DNA from: Pedobacter sp. JY14-1
GTDB lineage: Bacteria > Bacteroidota > Bacteroidia > Sphingobacteriales > Sphingobacteriaceae
Length of the DNA stretch: 64,000 bases
Assembly (NCBI RefSeq): GCF_029269825.1
Contig: NZ_JARJHU010000003.1
Coordinates: 162,475-226,474 of the forward strand
Direction of reading: 5' to 3'
Shown here piece by piece: positions 1-8,911 of the stretch; the first letter of the stretch is position 1; every line of letters begins with the position of its first letter. Both the position numbers and the translations under genes were made by a program. The notes beneath the pieces were generated by a model that did not search any database, was not told the origin of the DNA, and worked only from the letters and a program-made list of their open reading frames with translations.

Positions 1-1
1 A

Positions 2-1042
2 AGGACCGTCCTGATTAACGATGGCGCGATCACTGCTGTCAATGCATTGCAAGTTCCTGAGAATTGTGAAGTTGTGGACGCTGCGGGCGCTTACCTTGTA
101 CCTGCGTTTATTGACTTGCAGGTTTATGGCGGCGGCGGCCGGTTGTTCTCTGCTTATCCTGAACCAGATAGCCTTAGATTAATGGACGAGGACCTGTCAT
201 CGCAGGGGGTTGCCGGTTTTCTTGCCTGCATAGCGACAAATACGGATGAAGTCTTATGGCAGTCGATTTCGGCAGCGAAGGCATACCGGTCTGAGGCGAA
301 AGCACTCTGGGGACTGCACCTGGAGGGACCTTATTTAAATGTGAAGCGCCGGGGCGCCCATGTTGCGGAATACATCAGAAAGGCACAGTTAGATGAGTTG
401 AAGCGTTTAATAGATCACGCTGATGGTGTCGTAAAAATGATGACTGTGGCTGCTGAAGAACAGGATGACGATGTCATTGATTATTTGCTGGATACAGGTA
501 TTATACTTTCACTTGGCCATAGTGATGCCGGGTTCGACCAAGCCACCGCTGCGTACGATCGCGGGTTCAGAACGACTACACACCTTTTTAATGCAATGTC
601 TCCCATACACCATCGTGCTCCTGGAATTCCTGTGGCGTTATTTGGTCATCACTCTGCAATGTCAAGCATTATAGCGGATGGCTTTCATATTGATTTCGAG
701 GTAGTACGTATGGCCCACCGGCTATTGGGGGAGCGCCTGTTCCTGATTACTGATGCCGTTGTCCCGTGCGATGAAGGGCCTTACCGGCACCGCCTGGAAA
801 ATGGGCGGTATGTTACCCCGGATGGTACAATGTCTGGGTCTTCGATCAGTATGCTCGACGCAGTAAGAAACTGTGTGATGCATTGTGGAATTACATTAGC
901 CGAGGCATTAAGAATGGCCTCGCTTTATCCTGCGAAGCTAATGAATATGGCAGATCACTACGGGCGAATAGATGTCGGAGCGAATGCCGGCCTGATGTTG
1001 TTGTCCGAAGACCTTCGAACTGTACATGTTTTCAGGGCTTAG
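2..1042 (+). CDS. nagA: N-acetylglucosamine-6-phosphate deacetylase, 5'-truncated by window edge
   Basis: The reading frame is open from base 2, so the start lies upstream of the window; the first visible residues (TVLINDGAITAV) match the N-terminal beta-sandwich of NagA. The enzyme removes acetate from GlcNAc-6-phosphate in the cytoplasm, in amino-sugar catabolism and cell-wall recycling. Family motifs are present: FIDLQVYGGGG, HLEGPYLN (metal-ligand Glu), LGHSDAG, TTHLFNAM and the catalytic Asp in ITDAV. As in E. coli NagA, the first metal motif is Q-x-aromatic/Asn rather than H-x-H, which suggests a single-metal active site. The stop is about 50 bases before pyrH, which has its own promoter. 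Identification is firm; only the 5' end is missing. Confidence 0.93.
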   Translation, partial: RTVLINDGAITAVNALQVPENCEVVDAAGAYLVPAFIDLQVYGGGGRLFSAYPEPDSLRLMDEDLSSQGVAGFLACIATNTDEVLWQSISAAKAYRSEAKALWGLHLEGPYLNVKRRGAHVAEYIRKAQLDELKRLIDHADGVVKMMTVAAEEQDDDVIDYLLDTGIILSLGHSDAGFDQATAAYDRGFRTTTHLFNAMSPIHHRAPGIPVALFGHHSAMSSIIADGFHIDFEVVRMAHRLLGERLFLITDAVVPCDEGPYRHRLENGRYVTPDGTMSGSSISMLDAVRNCVMHCGITLAEALRMASLYPAKLMNMADHYGRIDVGANAGLMLLSEDLRTVHVFRA

Positions 1043-1059
1043 TGTAAAAGGAACAATAA

Positions 1060-1090
1060 TTGCTTTTTTTTCCAATTTTAGCTAAGTTTG
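1060..1090 (+). promoter_or_regulatory. Predicted promoter of pyrH
   Basis: TTG at 1060-1062 is followed after 20 bases by TAAGTTTG (1083-1090), matching the Bacteroidetes -33/-7 pattern TTTG...TAnnTTTG. The box ends five bases before the pyrH ATG, so the transcript would have almost no leader. Confidence 0.55.
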
Positions 1091-1095
1091 GGGCC

Positions 1096-1800
1096 ATGAA
1101 ATATAAACGTATCCTACTGAAGCTAAGCGGCGAATCGCTGATGGGCGAAAAGCAATATGGCATTGATAATGAAGTTGTAAGACAATACGCGGAAGACATT
1201 AAAGCAGTTCACGAACAAGGACTTCAGATTGCTATAGTTATCGGTGGGGGGAATATTTTCAGAGGTTTAAGCGCGGAGAAGTCCGGCATGGACCGCGCAC
1301 AGGCTGATTACATGGGGATGCTGGCTACGGTGATCAATAGTATGGCCTTACAGGATGCCCTGGAGAAGGTTGGCCTGAAGACCCGTTTGCTGACTGCGAT
1401 CAAAATGGAGCAGATCTGTGAACCTTTTATCAGAAGGAGAGCGATGCGCCACCTGGAAAAGGGAAGAGTGGTAATCTTTGGTGCGGGTACTGGAAACCCT
1501 TATTTTACTACCGATTCTGCTGCTGCGTTAAGGGCTATAGAGATCAAGGCAGACGTAGTGCTGAAGGGAACAAGGGTAGATGGCATCTATACTGCTGATC
1601 CGGAGAAGGACCCTGCAGCAACAAAATATGCAGAGATTTCCTTTAAGGAGGTCTATGCCAAAGGGCTGAATGTGATGGACATGACGGCCTTTACGCTTTG
1701 TGAGGAGAACAAATTGCCGATCATCGTGTTTGACATGAACAAGGCCGGTAATTTCATGAAGATCGCAAGCGGGGATGCTATAGGTACGTTGGTTAGCTAA
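1096..1800 (+). CDS. pyrH: UMP kinase
   Basis: Cytoplasmic amino-acid-kinase-fold enzyme that phosphorylates UMP to UDP in pyrimidine synthesis. The 234-residue length is normal. Motifs: LKLSGESL at the N-terminus, [10 protein letters not shown], the [17 protein letters not shown] helix and [16 protein letters not shown] near the UMP site. I chose the ATG at 1096 because the protein then begins [13 protein letters not shown] like other UMP kinases; an in-frame TTG at 1060 would add twelve unusual residues and lies in the predicted -33 element. frr follows after 52 bases, the common pyrH-frr pair. The usual rpsB-tsf upstream genes are absent; nagA takes their place. Confidence 0.96.
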   Translation: MKYKRILLKLSGESLMGEKQYGIDNEVVRQYAEDIKAVHEQGLQIAIVIGGGNIFRGLSAEKSGMDRAQADYMGMLATVINSMALQDALEKVGLKTRLLTAIKMEQICEPFIRRRAMRHLEKGRVVIFGAGTGNPYFTTDSAAALRAIEIKADVVLKGTRVDGIYTADPEKDPAATKYAEISFKEVYAKGLNVMDMTAFTLCEENKLPIIVFDMNKAGNFMKIASGDAIGTLVS

Positions 1801-1852
1801 GGCTATCCGGCCAAAAGAAATACTGGGATTAACTTGTTGAAAATATAGATAT

Positions 1853-2416
1853 ATGAACGACCTCATAAAGAAGCAACTTCAGGACGCACAGGCTTCAATG
1901 GATAGGGCCATTCTGCACTGTGAATCTGAACTGACCAAGATTCGCGCGGGGAAGGCGTCTGCCGGAATGCTGGATGGAATTATGGTTGACTATTACGGAA
2001 GCCCTACTCCGCTAAGCCAGGTAGGAAGTATCAATACGCCAGATGCGCGTACGCTGCTCATCCAGCCCTGGGAAAAGGCTTTGCTGGTACCTATCGAGCG
2101 GGCGATCATGGAGGCGAATATTGGCATCAATCCTCAGAACGACGGTACGATCATCCGCCTGGTGGTGCCGCCGCTGACAGAGGAGCGCCGTAAGGACCTG
2201 GTGAAGAAGGTGAAGGAAGAAGCAGAGCGAGGCAAGATCACGGTCAGGAATATCCGGAAAGACGCTAACGAGAAGATCAAGAAGCTGAAGGGCGAAGGTG
2301 TTTCCGATGATGAGATCAAAACCGGAGAGGCTGAAGTACAAAAGATCACAGATGCCTATATCGTGAAAGTGGATAAGCATGCAGAAGCTAAGGAGAAAGA
2401 TATTATGACTGTTTAA
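1853..2416 (+). CDS. frr: Ribosome recycling factor
   Basis: Works with EF-G to split post-termination ribosomes. The 187-residue length fits the family, and the motifs are clear: an N-terminal helix with the KIRAGKAS segment, the hinge YYGSPTPLSQ, and RLVVPPLTEERRKDLVKKVK followed by the long C-terminal helices. It lies 52 bases after pyrH and is probably co-transcribed. A hairpin followed by a T-rich stretch (2445-2486) ends the unit. Confidence 0.97.
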   Translation: MNDLIKKQLQDAQASMDRAILHCESELTKIRAGKASAGMLDGIMVDYYGSPTPLSQVGSINTPDARTLLIQPWEKALLVPIERAIMEANIGINPQNDGTIIRLVVPPLTEERRKDLVKKVKEEAERGKITVRNIRKDANEKIKKLKGEGVSDDEIKTGEAEVQKITDAYIVKVDKHAEAKEKDIMTV

Positions 2417-2444
2417 GTCAGAATTTATAATCTGCAAGTAATAT

Positions 2445-2486
2445 AAAGGGAATGAGGCGAATGCTTTGTTCCCTTTGTTTATTTTT
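2445..2486 (+). terminator. Intrinsic terminator after frr
   Basis: AAAGGGAA (2445-2452) and TTCCCTTT (2469-2476) form an 8-bp perfect stem followed by GTTTATTTTT. The T tract overlaps the -7 box of the next gene. Confidence 0.6.
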
Positions 2487-2508
2487 GGACGCTGCTTTTT
2501 TAAGCGGT
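2480..2508 (+). promoter_or_regulatory. Predicted -7 box and 5'-end hairpin of the ABC exporter gene
   Basis: TATTTTTG (2480-2487) matches TAnnTTTG; no good -33 element is visible at the right spacing. Four bases downstream CTGCTT (2492-2497) can pair with AAGCGG (2502-2507) around a TTTT loop, placing a small stem-loop at the predicted transcript 5' end. Confidence 0.4.
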
Positions 2509-2528
2509 CAGACAAGACTTAGTATTTT

Positions 2529-4268
2529 ATGAAGATTTTATATAGTTATTTGCGGAACTATAAAGGGCTGATTGTGCTGGCCCTTTTTTTAGCGGCTGTA
2601 AACCAGATATTTTCATTTCTGGACCCTTATGTGTTCCGGCTGATCATTGACAAGTACGTAACGAATTACAAGGAGTATACGACCCAGGAGTTCATCAGGG
2701 GGGCGGGGGTGCTGATCCTGTTGGCTATGGGTGCGGCGATGGTATCGCGGATCGCGAAGAACTTTCAGGACTATTATGTGAATGTGATTACCCAGCGCCT
2801 GGGTGCGAAGATCTATTCCGATGGCCTTGCTCATTCTCTGGAGCTTCCCTACCAGGTTTTTGAGGACCAGCGGAGCGGTGAGACGCTGGGTATCCTGCAA
2901 AAGGTAAGGATCGATACTGAGAAGCTGGTACAGGCCGTGATCAATGTGCTCTTTACCAGCATTATCGGGATTATCTTCGTGACAGTGTACGCCATATCGG
3001 TATATTGGGTAATTGCGGTCGTCTACTTCTCTGCAATCCCTTTGCTGGGCTTTTTAAGTTCTTTCTTAAGCAAGCGGATTAAGCGGGTGCAGAAGAATAT
3101 TGTGGCGGAGACCACTGCCCTGGCCGGGTCTACAACGGAATCGTTGAGGAACATTGAACTGGTGAAAAGTCTGGGATTGGCCAATCAGGAGATCAACAGG
3201 CTGAATACGACGACGACGAAGATACTGGGGCTTGAGCTGAAGAAGATCAAATACATCAGGAGCCTGAGTTTTATCCAGGGTACGTTTGTGAACTTGTTAC
3301 GGAACGGATTATTGTTCCTGATGATGTACCTGATCTTTGCGGGCCGGATCACCGTGGGTGAGTTTTTCTCATTGTTCATTTATTCCTTTTTCATTTTCGG
3401 ACCTTTGCAGGAGCTGGGTAATATCATTAATATCTACCGGGAAACGGAAGTCTCCCTGAATAATTTCGAGCGGATCATGTCGATCCCGAGAGACAAAAAG
3501 CCGGAACATCCGAAAAGTATAGATAAAATCAGGAAACTGGATTTTGAAGCAGTAAGTTTTAAGCATCAGTCTGCTACCAATAATGCGCTTAACGGGATCA
3601 GCTTTGAGACGGAGATCGGTGAGACGATCGCTTTCGTAGGGCCTTCAGGATCCGGTAAAACGACCCTAGTGAAATTGCTGGTCGGGCTTTACCAGCCAAA
3701 GATCGGCAGCATCCGCTACAATGGGATTTCGGAATCGGAGCTTGACCTGGATGTGCTGAGGGAAAAGATTGGTTTTGTAACTCAGGATACGCAGTTGTTT
3801 TCAGGAACGATACGGGAGAACCTGCAATTTGTAAGACCGGGTGCTACTGATGAGGAATGTATGCAGGTATTGCAACAGGCGGCTTGTCAGAACTTGCTGG
3901 CCAGGGCAGATAAGGGGTTGGATACGCTGATCGGTGAAGGCGGGGTGAAGGTATCGGGCGGAGAGAAGCAGCGTTTGTCGATTGCACGTGCATTGCTGAG
4001 GAAGCCCGATATCCTTGTGTTTGACGAGGCGACTTCGTCACTGGATTCCCTTACCGAGGAAGAGATCACCGCAACGATACGGGATGTTTCGGACATAGCT
4101 AACCACATTACCATACTGATTGCCCACCGGCTGAGCACGATCCGTCATGCAGACAGGATCTATGTACTCGAAAAGGGCAATGTCATTGAGCAGGGTACCC
4201 ATGATGAACTGTTAAAGCAAAATGGACTGTACTATGCCATGTGGAGACAGCAAGTTGGCGAAAGATGA
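2529..4268 (+). CDS. ABC exporter, fused membrane and ATPase domains (MsbA/MDR-like)
   Basis: Half-transporter of 579 residues that should work as a homodimer in the inner membrane. The N-terminal ~300 residues contain hydrophobic segments typical of a six-helix exporter domain; the C-terminal half is a complete ATPase: Walker A GPSGSGKTT, Q-loop VTQDTQLF, signature VSGGEKQR, Walker B ILVFDEATSSLD and the switch histidine in IAHRLST. The substrate cannot be read from sequence; lipid or drug export are the usual roles. Its stop codon abuts that of the convergent MFS gene within the palindrome TGATCA. Confidence 0.9.
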   Translation: MKILYSYLRNYKGLIVLALFLAAVNQIFSFLDPYVFRLIIDKYVTNYKEYTTQEFIRGAGVLILLAMGAAMVSRIAKNFQDYYVNVITQRLGAKIYSDGLAHSLELPYQVFEDQRSGETLGILQKVRIDTEKLVQAVINVLFTSIIGIIFVTVYAISVYWVIAVVYFSAIPLLGFLSSFLSKRIKRVQKNIVAETTALAGSTTESLRNIELVKSLGLANQEINRLNTTTTKILGLELKKIKYIRSLSFIQGTFVNLLRNGLLFLMMYLIFAGRITVGEFFSLFIYSFFIFGPLQELGNIINIYRETEVSLNNFERIMSIPRDKKPEHPKSIDKIRKLDFEAVSFKHQSATNNALNGISFETEIGETIAFVGPSGSGKTTLVKLLVGLYQPKIGSIRYNGISESELDLDVLREKIGFVTQDTQLFSGTIRENLQFVRPGATDEECMQVLQQAACQNLLARADKGLDTLIGEGGVKVSGGEKQRLSIARALLRKPDILVFDEATSSLDSLTEEEITATIRDVSDIANHITILIAHRLSTIRHADRIYVLEKGNVIEQGTHDELLKQNGLYYAMWRQQVGER

Positions 4269-5543
4269 TCAGACCTTCTGCTCGTTGATGTCCTGGAGAC
4301 TTAGCCTGGTAAGACCTTTGGTCTTCAGATAAGTGATGCCGGCGACAAGAATGGTCATGCTGCCGCCGAATACTACCGCAGGTACGGTCCGCATGAGTTT
4401 AGCAGTAAGTCCGGATTCGAAGGCACCAATCTCGTTGGAAGAGCCGATGAACATACTGTTTACCGCAGAAACACGCCCCCTCATGTCATCTGGTGTAAGC
4501 AATTGCATAATGGTGGAACGGATGATAACACTGATGCTGTCAAATGAACCTTCCATAAAGAGCAGGAAAAGCGTCAGGTAAAAGTTTTTGGACAAGCCAT
4601 AACAAATGATGCTGGTGCCGAAACCGGTTACGGCGATCAGCAAGTTTCTCCAGGGTCTGTTCATGGGCGAGAAGCGGGTCATGAGCAGCATGGTCACTAC
4701 CGCTCCGCCGGAAGCTGCCGCACGCATCAGGCCCAGCCCTTCAGAACCGACCTTCAGAATGTCGTTGGCAAATACGGGAAGCAAGGCCACGGCTCCGCCG
4801 AAGAATACCGAGAACAGGTCGAGGCTCATGGCGCCGAGCATCATCTTGCTTTTGAACACGAAGCGTACTCCTTCTGTCAGGCTTTTGACAATGTCTTGTC
4901 CCGGGATGAAAGTAGGCGGATGTGGTTTAAGAAAGAAAATACAGACCAGTGCGGTGGCTATAAAGATGATGATAACGATATAGGTCACCGTGATGCCATA
5001 GAACCCGTAAATGAGCCCGCCTGTGGCTGGACCGAGTATAGATGCCGCCTGCCAGCTGGAACTGTTCCAGGTACTGGAATTTGGATAGAGCTTTTTGGGG
5101 ATGATCTGTGCCATGAGTGAAAAGGTGGCCGGAGCAAAGAAGCCGCGCGCGATGCCGATACCGAATACCATAAGGTACATGATGTTCACGATATATTTTG
5201 AGGGTACGTAGACATGCATTTGCCCGGAAGTGGAGATAAGCATGACCAGGGTGCACAGGAAGACTCCCGAAAAGATCTTCAGTAGTAAACCTCTTTTTTC
5301 CGACTTATCTGCCACATAGCCGCCATAGAGAGCGATACCGATAGCCGGGATGGCCTCGCAAAGGCCTACAAAGCCTAAAGCAAGCGGATCCTTTGTAAGG
5401 TGATAAATGTGAAAGCCGATGATCACAGCCTGCATCTGGTAGGCAAAGGTGAAGAAAAACCTCATGCCGAGATAAGACCTGAATTCCCTGTATCTTAAGG
5501 CGGCAAAGGGATCAGGTTTTTCTATAATTTCTGTACGGTCCAA
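4269..5543 (-). CDS. MFS permease, EntS/MFS_3-like
   Basis: Polytopic inner-membrane protein of 424 residues with about a dozen hydrophobic segments. The FAALRYREFRSYLGMRF start, the YGGYVADKSEKRGLL loop between helices 2 and 3, and the central MRAAASGGAV segment resemble the MFS_3 group, which includes the enterobactin exporter EntS and putative drug exporters. No siderophore gene is nearby, so the substrate is unknown. The start is TTG at 5541-5543, since no ATG occurs until inside the first membrane helix. A TAACTTTG box lies 17 bases upstream. The gene converges on the ABC exporter with no bases between the stops. Confidence 0.85.
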   Translation of the reverse strand: MDRTEIIEKPDPFAALRYREFRSYLGMRFFFTFAYQMQAVIIGFHIYHLTKDPLALGFVGLCEAIPAIGIALYGGYVADKSEKRGLLLKIFSGVFLCTLVMLISTSGQMHVYVPSKYIVNIMYLMVFGIGIARGFFAPATFSLMAQIIPKKLYPNSSTWNSSSWQAASILGPATGGLIYGFYGITVTYIVIIIFIATALVCIFFLKPHPPTFIPGQDIVKSLTEGVRFVFKSKMMLGAMSLDLFSVFFGGAVALLPVFANDILKVGSEGLGLMRAAASGGAVVTMLLMTRFSPMNRPWRNLLIAVTGFGTSIICYGLSKNFYLTLFLLFMEGSFDSISVIIRSTIMQLLTPDDMRGRVSAVNSMFIGSSNEIGAFESGLTAKLMRTVPAVVFGGSMTILVAGITYLKTKGLTRLSLQDINEQKV

Positions 5544-5559
5544 AGGGAGAAATTTTGGA

Positions 5560-5567
5560 CAAAGTTA
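5560..5567 (-). promoter_or_regulatory. Predicted -7 box of the MFS gene
   Basis: On the minus strand the bases read TAACTTTG, an exact TAnnTTTG match, about 17 bases before the TTG start. No clear -33 TTG was found; the hairpin at 5586-5604 occupies that region. Confidence 0.45.
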
Positions 5568-5585
5568 GGGCTTTTCTGAAAAGGT

Positions 5586-5604
5586 CCGGGTAAAAAGTAC
5601 CCGG
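5586..5604 (-). terminator. Hairpin after thiE, possible terminator
   Basis: CCGGGTA (5586-5592) and TACCCGG (5598-5604) form a 7-bp perfect stem with a 5-base loop just downstream of the thiE stop. On the minus strand it is followed by ACCTTTTC, a weak T tract. Confidence 0.4.
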
Positions 5605-5608
5605 GTAC

Positions 5609-6241
5609 TTACACGATCTTGTCATAAAATGCCCTGTAAGCCGCAGCGCTGTCAGGAGCGAGGTTGATTGCAGCCGAAACTGCGATGCCATGGACACCTG
5701 TGGACATCAGCAGGTCTATGTCTTTTTCGGTAACCCCGCCCACTGCAAGTATGGGAAGTTGAAGTCCCAGGTCCTGCAACTGTTCAACAGCCTTACGGTA
5801 CCCTTCAGCAGAGATGTGAGGATAATCGTTGGGCTTGGTAGCGGTTTCTGAAAAAGGGCCGTAGCCTGCGTAATCTGCACCTTCGGCAGCCAGCCTGAGG
5901 AGCCCTTCCAGAGTATTTGAGGAACCGCCCAGCGTGATGTCTTCACCGACCTGCCTGCGTATGGCCTTAAAGTCTGCCTGCATATCTTCAATATGAAAGC
6001 CCTGGATGTCTGCCTGGCCCAGCAGGTGTATATGATCTGTGACGATCAGGGTCGTACCCCAATCGTCACAAATGTCTGCGATTTGCCTGATGTCTTCCAG
6101 TAAGGCTTCATCTGTCTTGCTGAGACAACGGTATTGTATCCACTTGGCCCCCGCCTGGCAGGCCGTGCCGGCCTGCTGGATATGGCTCAGTCCCGGCAGG
6201 TCATGAGTAATGAAGTGGAGTTTTTCAATGAATTTTCTCAT
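5609..6241 (-). CDS. thiE: Thiamine phosphate synthase
   Basis: TIM-barrel enzyme joining the pyrimidine (HMP-PP) and thiazole phosphates to give thiamine monophosphate. The 210-residue length is usual. Recognisable parts are IQYRCLSKTD near the N-terminus, the LIVTDHIHLLGQADIQGFHI substrate loop, TLGGSSNT, YAGYGPFSETATKPN (phosphate-binding) and LAVGGV near the end. It is somewhat divergent: GCSVH-type segments are altered to TLGGSS. Its ATG follows the stop of the TonB receptor gene directly, so the two are co-translated downstream of a TPP riboswitch. No thiC, thiG or thiD lies in the window, so it may serve salvage or work with genes elsewhere. Confidence 0.88.
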   Translation of the reverse strand: MRKFIEKLHFITHDLPGLSHIQQAGTACQAGAKWIQYRCLSKTDEALLEDIRQIADICDDWGTTLIVTDHIHLLGQADIQGFHIEDMQADFKAIRRQVGEDITLGGSSNTLEGLLRLAAEGADYAGYGPFSETATKPNDYPHISAEGYRKAVEQLQDLGLQLPILAVGGVTEKDIDLLMSTGVHGIAVSAAINLAPDSAAAYRAFYDKIV

Positions 6242-8728
6242 TCAGAATTTCAGGTTAAGAGACAGCAGAAAATTGGTGCCCGCTTGTGTAAAATAGAAAT
6301 TTTCAGTGGTTGTAGCACCCTGATAGATGGAGCTGTAGGTGTAGCCATTGCTTTCATACTTTTCGTTAAGGATGTTGTTGACCAGCAGGGCAAGATTGAT
6401 GTTCCTGATCCCGGCAATGCTGAAATCATAACCCAGTCTGATATTGTTGACGAAATAAGCGTCCAGTCGCCTGCTGTTATTCTGGGTATTGTCCAGGTAT
6501 TGCGCGCTGACAAATTTTGCCTGCCATGCAGCAGCCAGGCCTTTAAGCGGTTTATACACCAGTTCGCCGAAAAGCACCGTGTTCGGAGAAAAGGCAATGT
6601 CGGGGCTTTTGTAGGTAGTGGCTACCAGCCGGGCGATGTCAAAGTTGTCATCGTATTCTGGAACGTAATCTACATAGTTCCGGATCTTGTTGCGGCTGAA
6701 GGCGGCATTGGCATTAAGTGCAAATTGCCTGCTGAGCACGACCGAAGCATCCAGTTCCAGGCCCAGCCTGTAGCTTTTATCTACGTTTTGACGATAAGCG
6801 TCGGAAAATTCGTTGATCTCCCCGGTAAAGATGAGCTGGTCTTTATAAAACATACCGTAGATATTTGCCCCGGCGTTTATATTGTTGTTTTTAAAGCGGT
6901 AACCGGCCTCAATGTCCTGCATTTTCTCGGGCCTTGGAACCGGGAGCCCGGTTTTGAGGTTGGTAAAATCATCGCGGTTGGGTTCTTTACCAGCGACACT
7001 GTAGGAAGCATAAACATTGCTTTGCGCATCCAGCAGCAGAGTTGCACCTACCTTCGGGTTGAAGAAGTTGTAATTGTTGTCAAAATTCAGCGATTTCAGG
7101 TTTTTGTCGGTCCCGCTGATCTGATAACCTACGTTCCGGTATTGCAGGTCGGCAAAAAGGCTGAGTTTCTCAGCAAGTGTATAGTTGATTTTACCGAAAA
7201 TATTGAAGTCGTCTTTGCTGCCCTTACCGTCATAATAGTGGTAGTTTTCAGGTATGCTGCCGGCAAATTGCGCCCAGGTGATCTCTCCGAAATGTTTGCC
7301 CCGGTATTGGTTATAGGCTCCGCCAAGGGTAAAACTAAGGTTGGCCTGTGGCTGATAGTTAAATGCATAAGTGAGCCCATAAAAATCATTGTCCAGCCAG
7401 CGGCGCCGTACCAGGTCGGTTGACTTGATGTCTGTTCCGTTTACCGGTACGTTGGGCAGGCCATATTTAGAGAACTTTGCTCCGGATTTGAACTCTTCAA
7501 AATAACCTCTGCCATCGGTGTAGTGTAATGCACCGTTAAAAGAGAACTTATCACTGATCTGCCTTGCATAGAGTGCCTGATAGTGGTTCTGCCAGTAGTT
7601 GTCATTCTGGTCTTTGTAGGTAAAGGAATTATAGGTCCTGCTGCCGGAACTGAGCATGTTGGCGGCATCGGCTTCGCTCAGGTAATTGCGGTCAATGTAG
7701 GCTTGCATGCCCGCCTGATCGCCATTTAACCTGGATTCGGGGATGCCGTTCCAGGCCTGGTAGGTTTTTTCGTTGCCGGCAAAGACGTTTACACGTAATA
7801 AGTCTTTGTTTCCCTGGTAAGCCCCCGATAGGAAATAGGACTTGAGGTCTGAGGCTGCCCGGTCGATAAAACCGTCAGATTTGATCCTTGACAGGCGGCC
7901 GTCAAAGGAAAACCCGCCCCCGATGTGCCCGGTACCTACGCGGACCGTATTTTTCAGGGTATTGAAGGAGCCATAAGTGTTGTTCAGTTCCGCATAGGGC
8001 GCGGTCTGCGGTGGCGCGGTCTGCAGGTTAAGGCTTCCGCCGAATGCGCCTGCACCGTTGGTAGAGGTGCCTATGCCGCGCTGAATCTGGATGTTGTCTA
8101 CCGAGGAAGCAAAATCGGGCATATTCACCCAAAACGTGCCCTGGCTTTCACTGTCATTGTAGGGAATGCCATTGATGGTCACATTGACCCTGCTGGCATC
8201 ACTTCCCCTGATGCGGATGCCGGTATAACCAACTCCTGCCCCCGCATCTGAGGTAACCACTACACCGGGTGTATTGCTGAGGATGAAGGGCAGGTCCTGA
8301 CCAAAGTTGTTCGCTTCGATCTCTTCCCTGCTGATGTTCTTATAGGTGGTTGCTGAGCGTTCACCGGCCCTGGTGGCTTTCACGATCACCTCATCGGCAA
8401 GGAACGTATTGGCAGACAGTTGGAAATCAACAGTCTTGTCAGCATCCAGGCTGATCGTTTTTTCAACACTTTGATAACCGACAAAGCTTACGGTGATGAC
8501 ATGGCGGCCATTATTGAGGCCGGTGATCCGGTATTGACCGTTGTTATCGGTGTTGGCACCCCGGGCCTGGTTTCTGAGCAGTACAGTTGCCCCGGCAAGG
8601 GGTTTTCCTGAAGGATCGGATACGGTACCAGAGAGGACAGATTGTGCCATAGACAGCAATGGCGATAGCAGTACAGCTAAAGCTGCGAAGATTGATCTTT
8701 TCAATTTTCTGTAATTTAAATTTCCCAT
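6242..8728 (-). CDS. TonB-dependent outer-membrane receptor, predicted thiamin uptake
   Basis: An 828-residue outer-membrane receptor. Residues 1-29 form a signal peptide ending SMAQ; residues ~30-110 are a carboxypeptidase-D regulatory-like domain (SGTVSDPSGKPLAGATV, NNGQYRITGL), usual in Bacteroidota receptors; the plug follows (GQDLPFILSNTPGV, GIRIRGSDASRVNVTINGIP) and then a long beta-barrel ending in FLLSLNLKF with terminal Phe. There is no SusD partner, unlike glycan systems. The gene starts a few bases after a TPP riboswitch and is directly followed by thiE, so import of thiamin or a precursor is the best prediction. Substrate is inferred from regulation and context only. Confidence 0.88.
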   Translation of the reverse strand: MGNLNYRKLKRSIFAALAVLLSPLLSMAQSVLSGTVSDPSGKPLAGATVLLRNQARGANTDNNGQYRITGLNNGRHVITVSFVGYQSVEKTISLDADKTVDFQLSANTFLADEVIVKATRAGERSATTYKNISREEIEANNFGQDLPFILSNTPGVVVTSDAGAGVGYTGIRIRGSDASRVNVTINGIPYNDSESQGTFWVNMPDFASSVDNIQIQRGIGTSTNGAGAFGGSLNLQTAPPQTAPYAELNNTYGSFNTLKNTVRVGTGHIGGGFSFDGRLSRIKSDGFIDRAASDLKSYFLSGAYQGNKDLLRVNVFAGNEKTYQAWNGIPESRLNGDQAGMQAYIDRNYLSEADAANMLSSGSRTYNSFTYKDQNDNYWQNHYQALYARQISDKFSFNGALHYTDGRGYFEEFKSGAKFSKYGLPNVPVNGTDIKSTDLVRRRWLDNDFYGLTYAFNYQPQANLSFTLGGAYNQYRGKHFGEITWAQFAGSIPENYHYYDGKGSKDDFNIFGKINYTLAEKLSLFADLQYRNVGYQISGTDKNLKSLNFDNNYNFFNPKVGATLLLDAQSNVYASYSVAGKEPNRDDFTNLKTGLPVPRPEKMQDIEAGYRFKNNNINAGANIYGMFYKDQLIFTGEINEFSDAYRQNVDKSYRLGLELDASVVLSRQFALNANAAFSRNKIRNYVDYVPEYDDNFDIARLVATTYKSPDIAFSPNTVLFGELVYKPLKGLAAAWQAKFVSAQYLDNTQNNSRRLDAYFVNNIRLGYDFSIAGIRNINLALLVNNILNEKYESNGYTYSSIYQGATTTENFYFTQAGTNFLLSLNLKF

Positions 8729-8734
8729 AATGTT

Positions 8735-8840
8735 AATCCCTACGCCGGCATTATCCGGATCAGGTGCTCATACCTGGAGGTATGACGGGTATACTCTCAG
8801 CCTGATTTTGTGTTTTTGTGCAAAACAAGGCACCCCGTGT
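8735..8840 (-). ncRNA. TPP (THI-element) riboswitch
   Basis: Read on the minus strand, the conserved THI-box elements occur in order: GGGGTGCC near 8836-8829, GGCTGAGA at 8802-8795, then ACCTGATCCGGATAATGC and GGCGTAGGGA across 8765-8737. Variable arms lie between them. The aptamer's 3' strand ends about eight bases before the TonB receptor ATG (8728) and there is no room for a terminator, so ligand binding most likely blocks translation initiation. High TPP should repress the receptor-thiE unit. Confidence 0.95.
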
Positions 8841-8848
8841 TGATGAGG

Positions 8849-8878
8849 CAAATATAGGAAACAATGTTGGATTGCAAA
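8849..8878 (-). promoter_or_regulatory. Promoter driving the TPP riboswitch transcript
   Basis: On the minus strand TTTG (8878-8875), 18 bases, then TATATTTG (8856-8849): a full match to the Bacteroidetes -33/-7 consensus. The predicted start falls just before the aptamer and downstream of the NadR-like gene stop at 8912. Confidence 0.7.
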
Positions 8879-8911
8879 AAAACCTGCAGTCAGGCCTTCG
8901 CTGACGTGTGT

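Noticed and set aside
2012-2515. A 167-codon minus-strand frame opposite frr
   Set aside because: It overlaps a certain housekeeping gene and its terminator, and shows no family features.
6134-7423. A 429-codon open frame on the plus strand opposite the TonB receptor and thiE genes
   Set aside because: It has no recognisable domain, a biased composition, and lies wholly antisense to two well-supported genes; long antisense frames are common opposite such genes.
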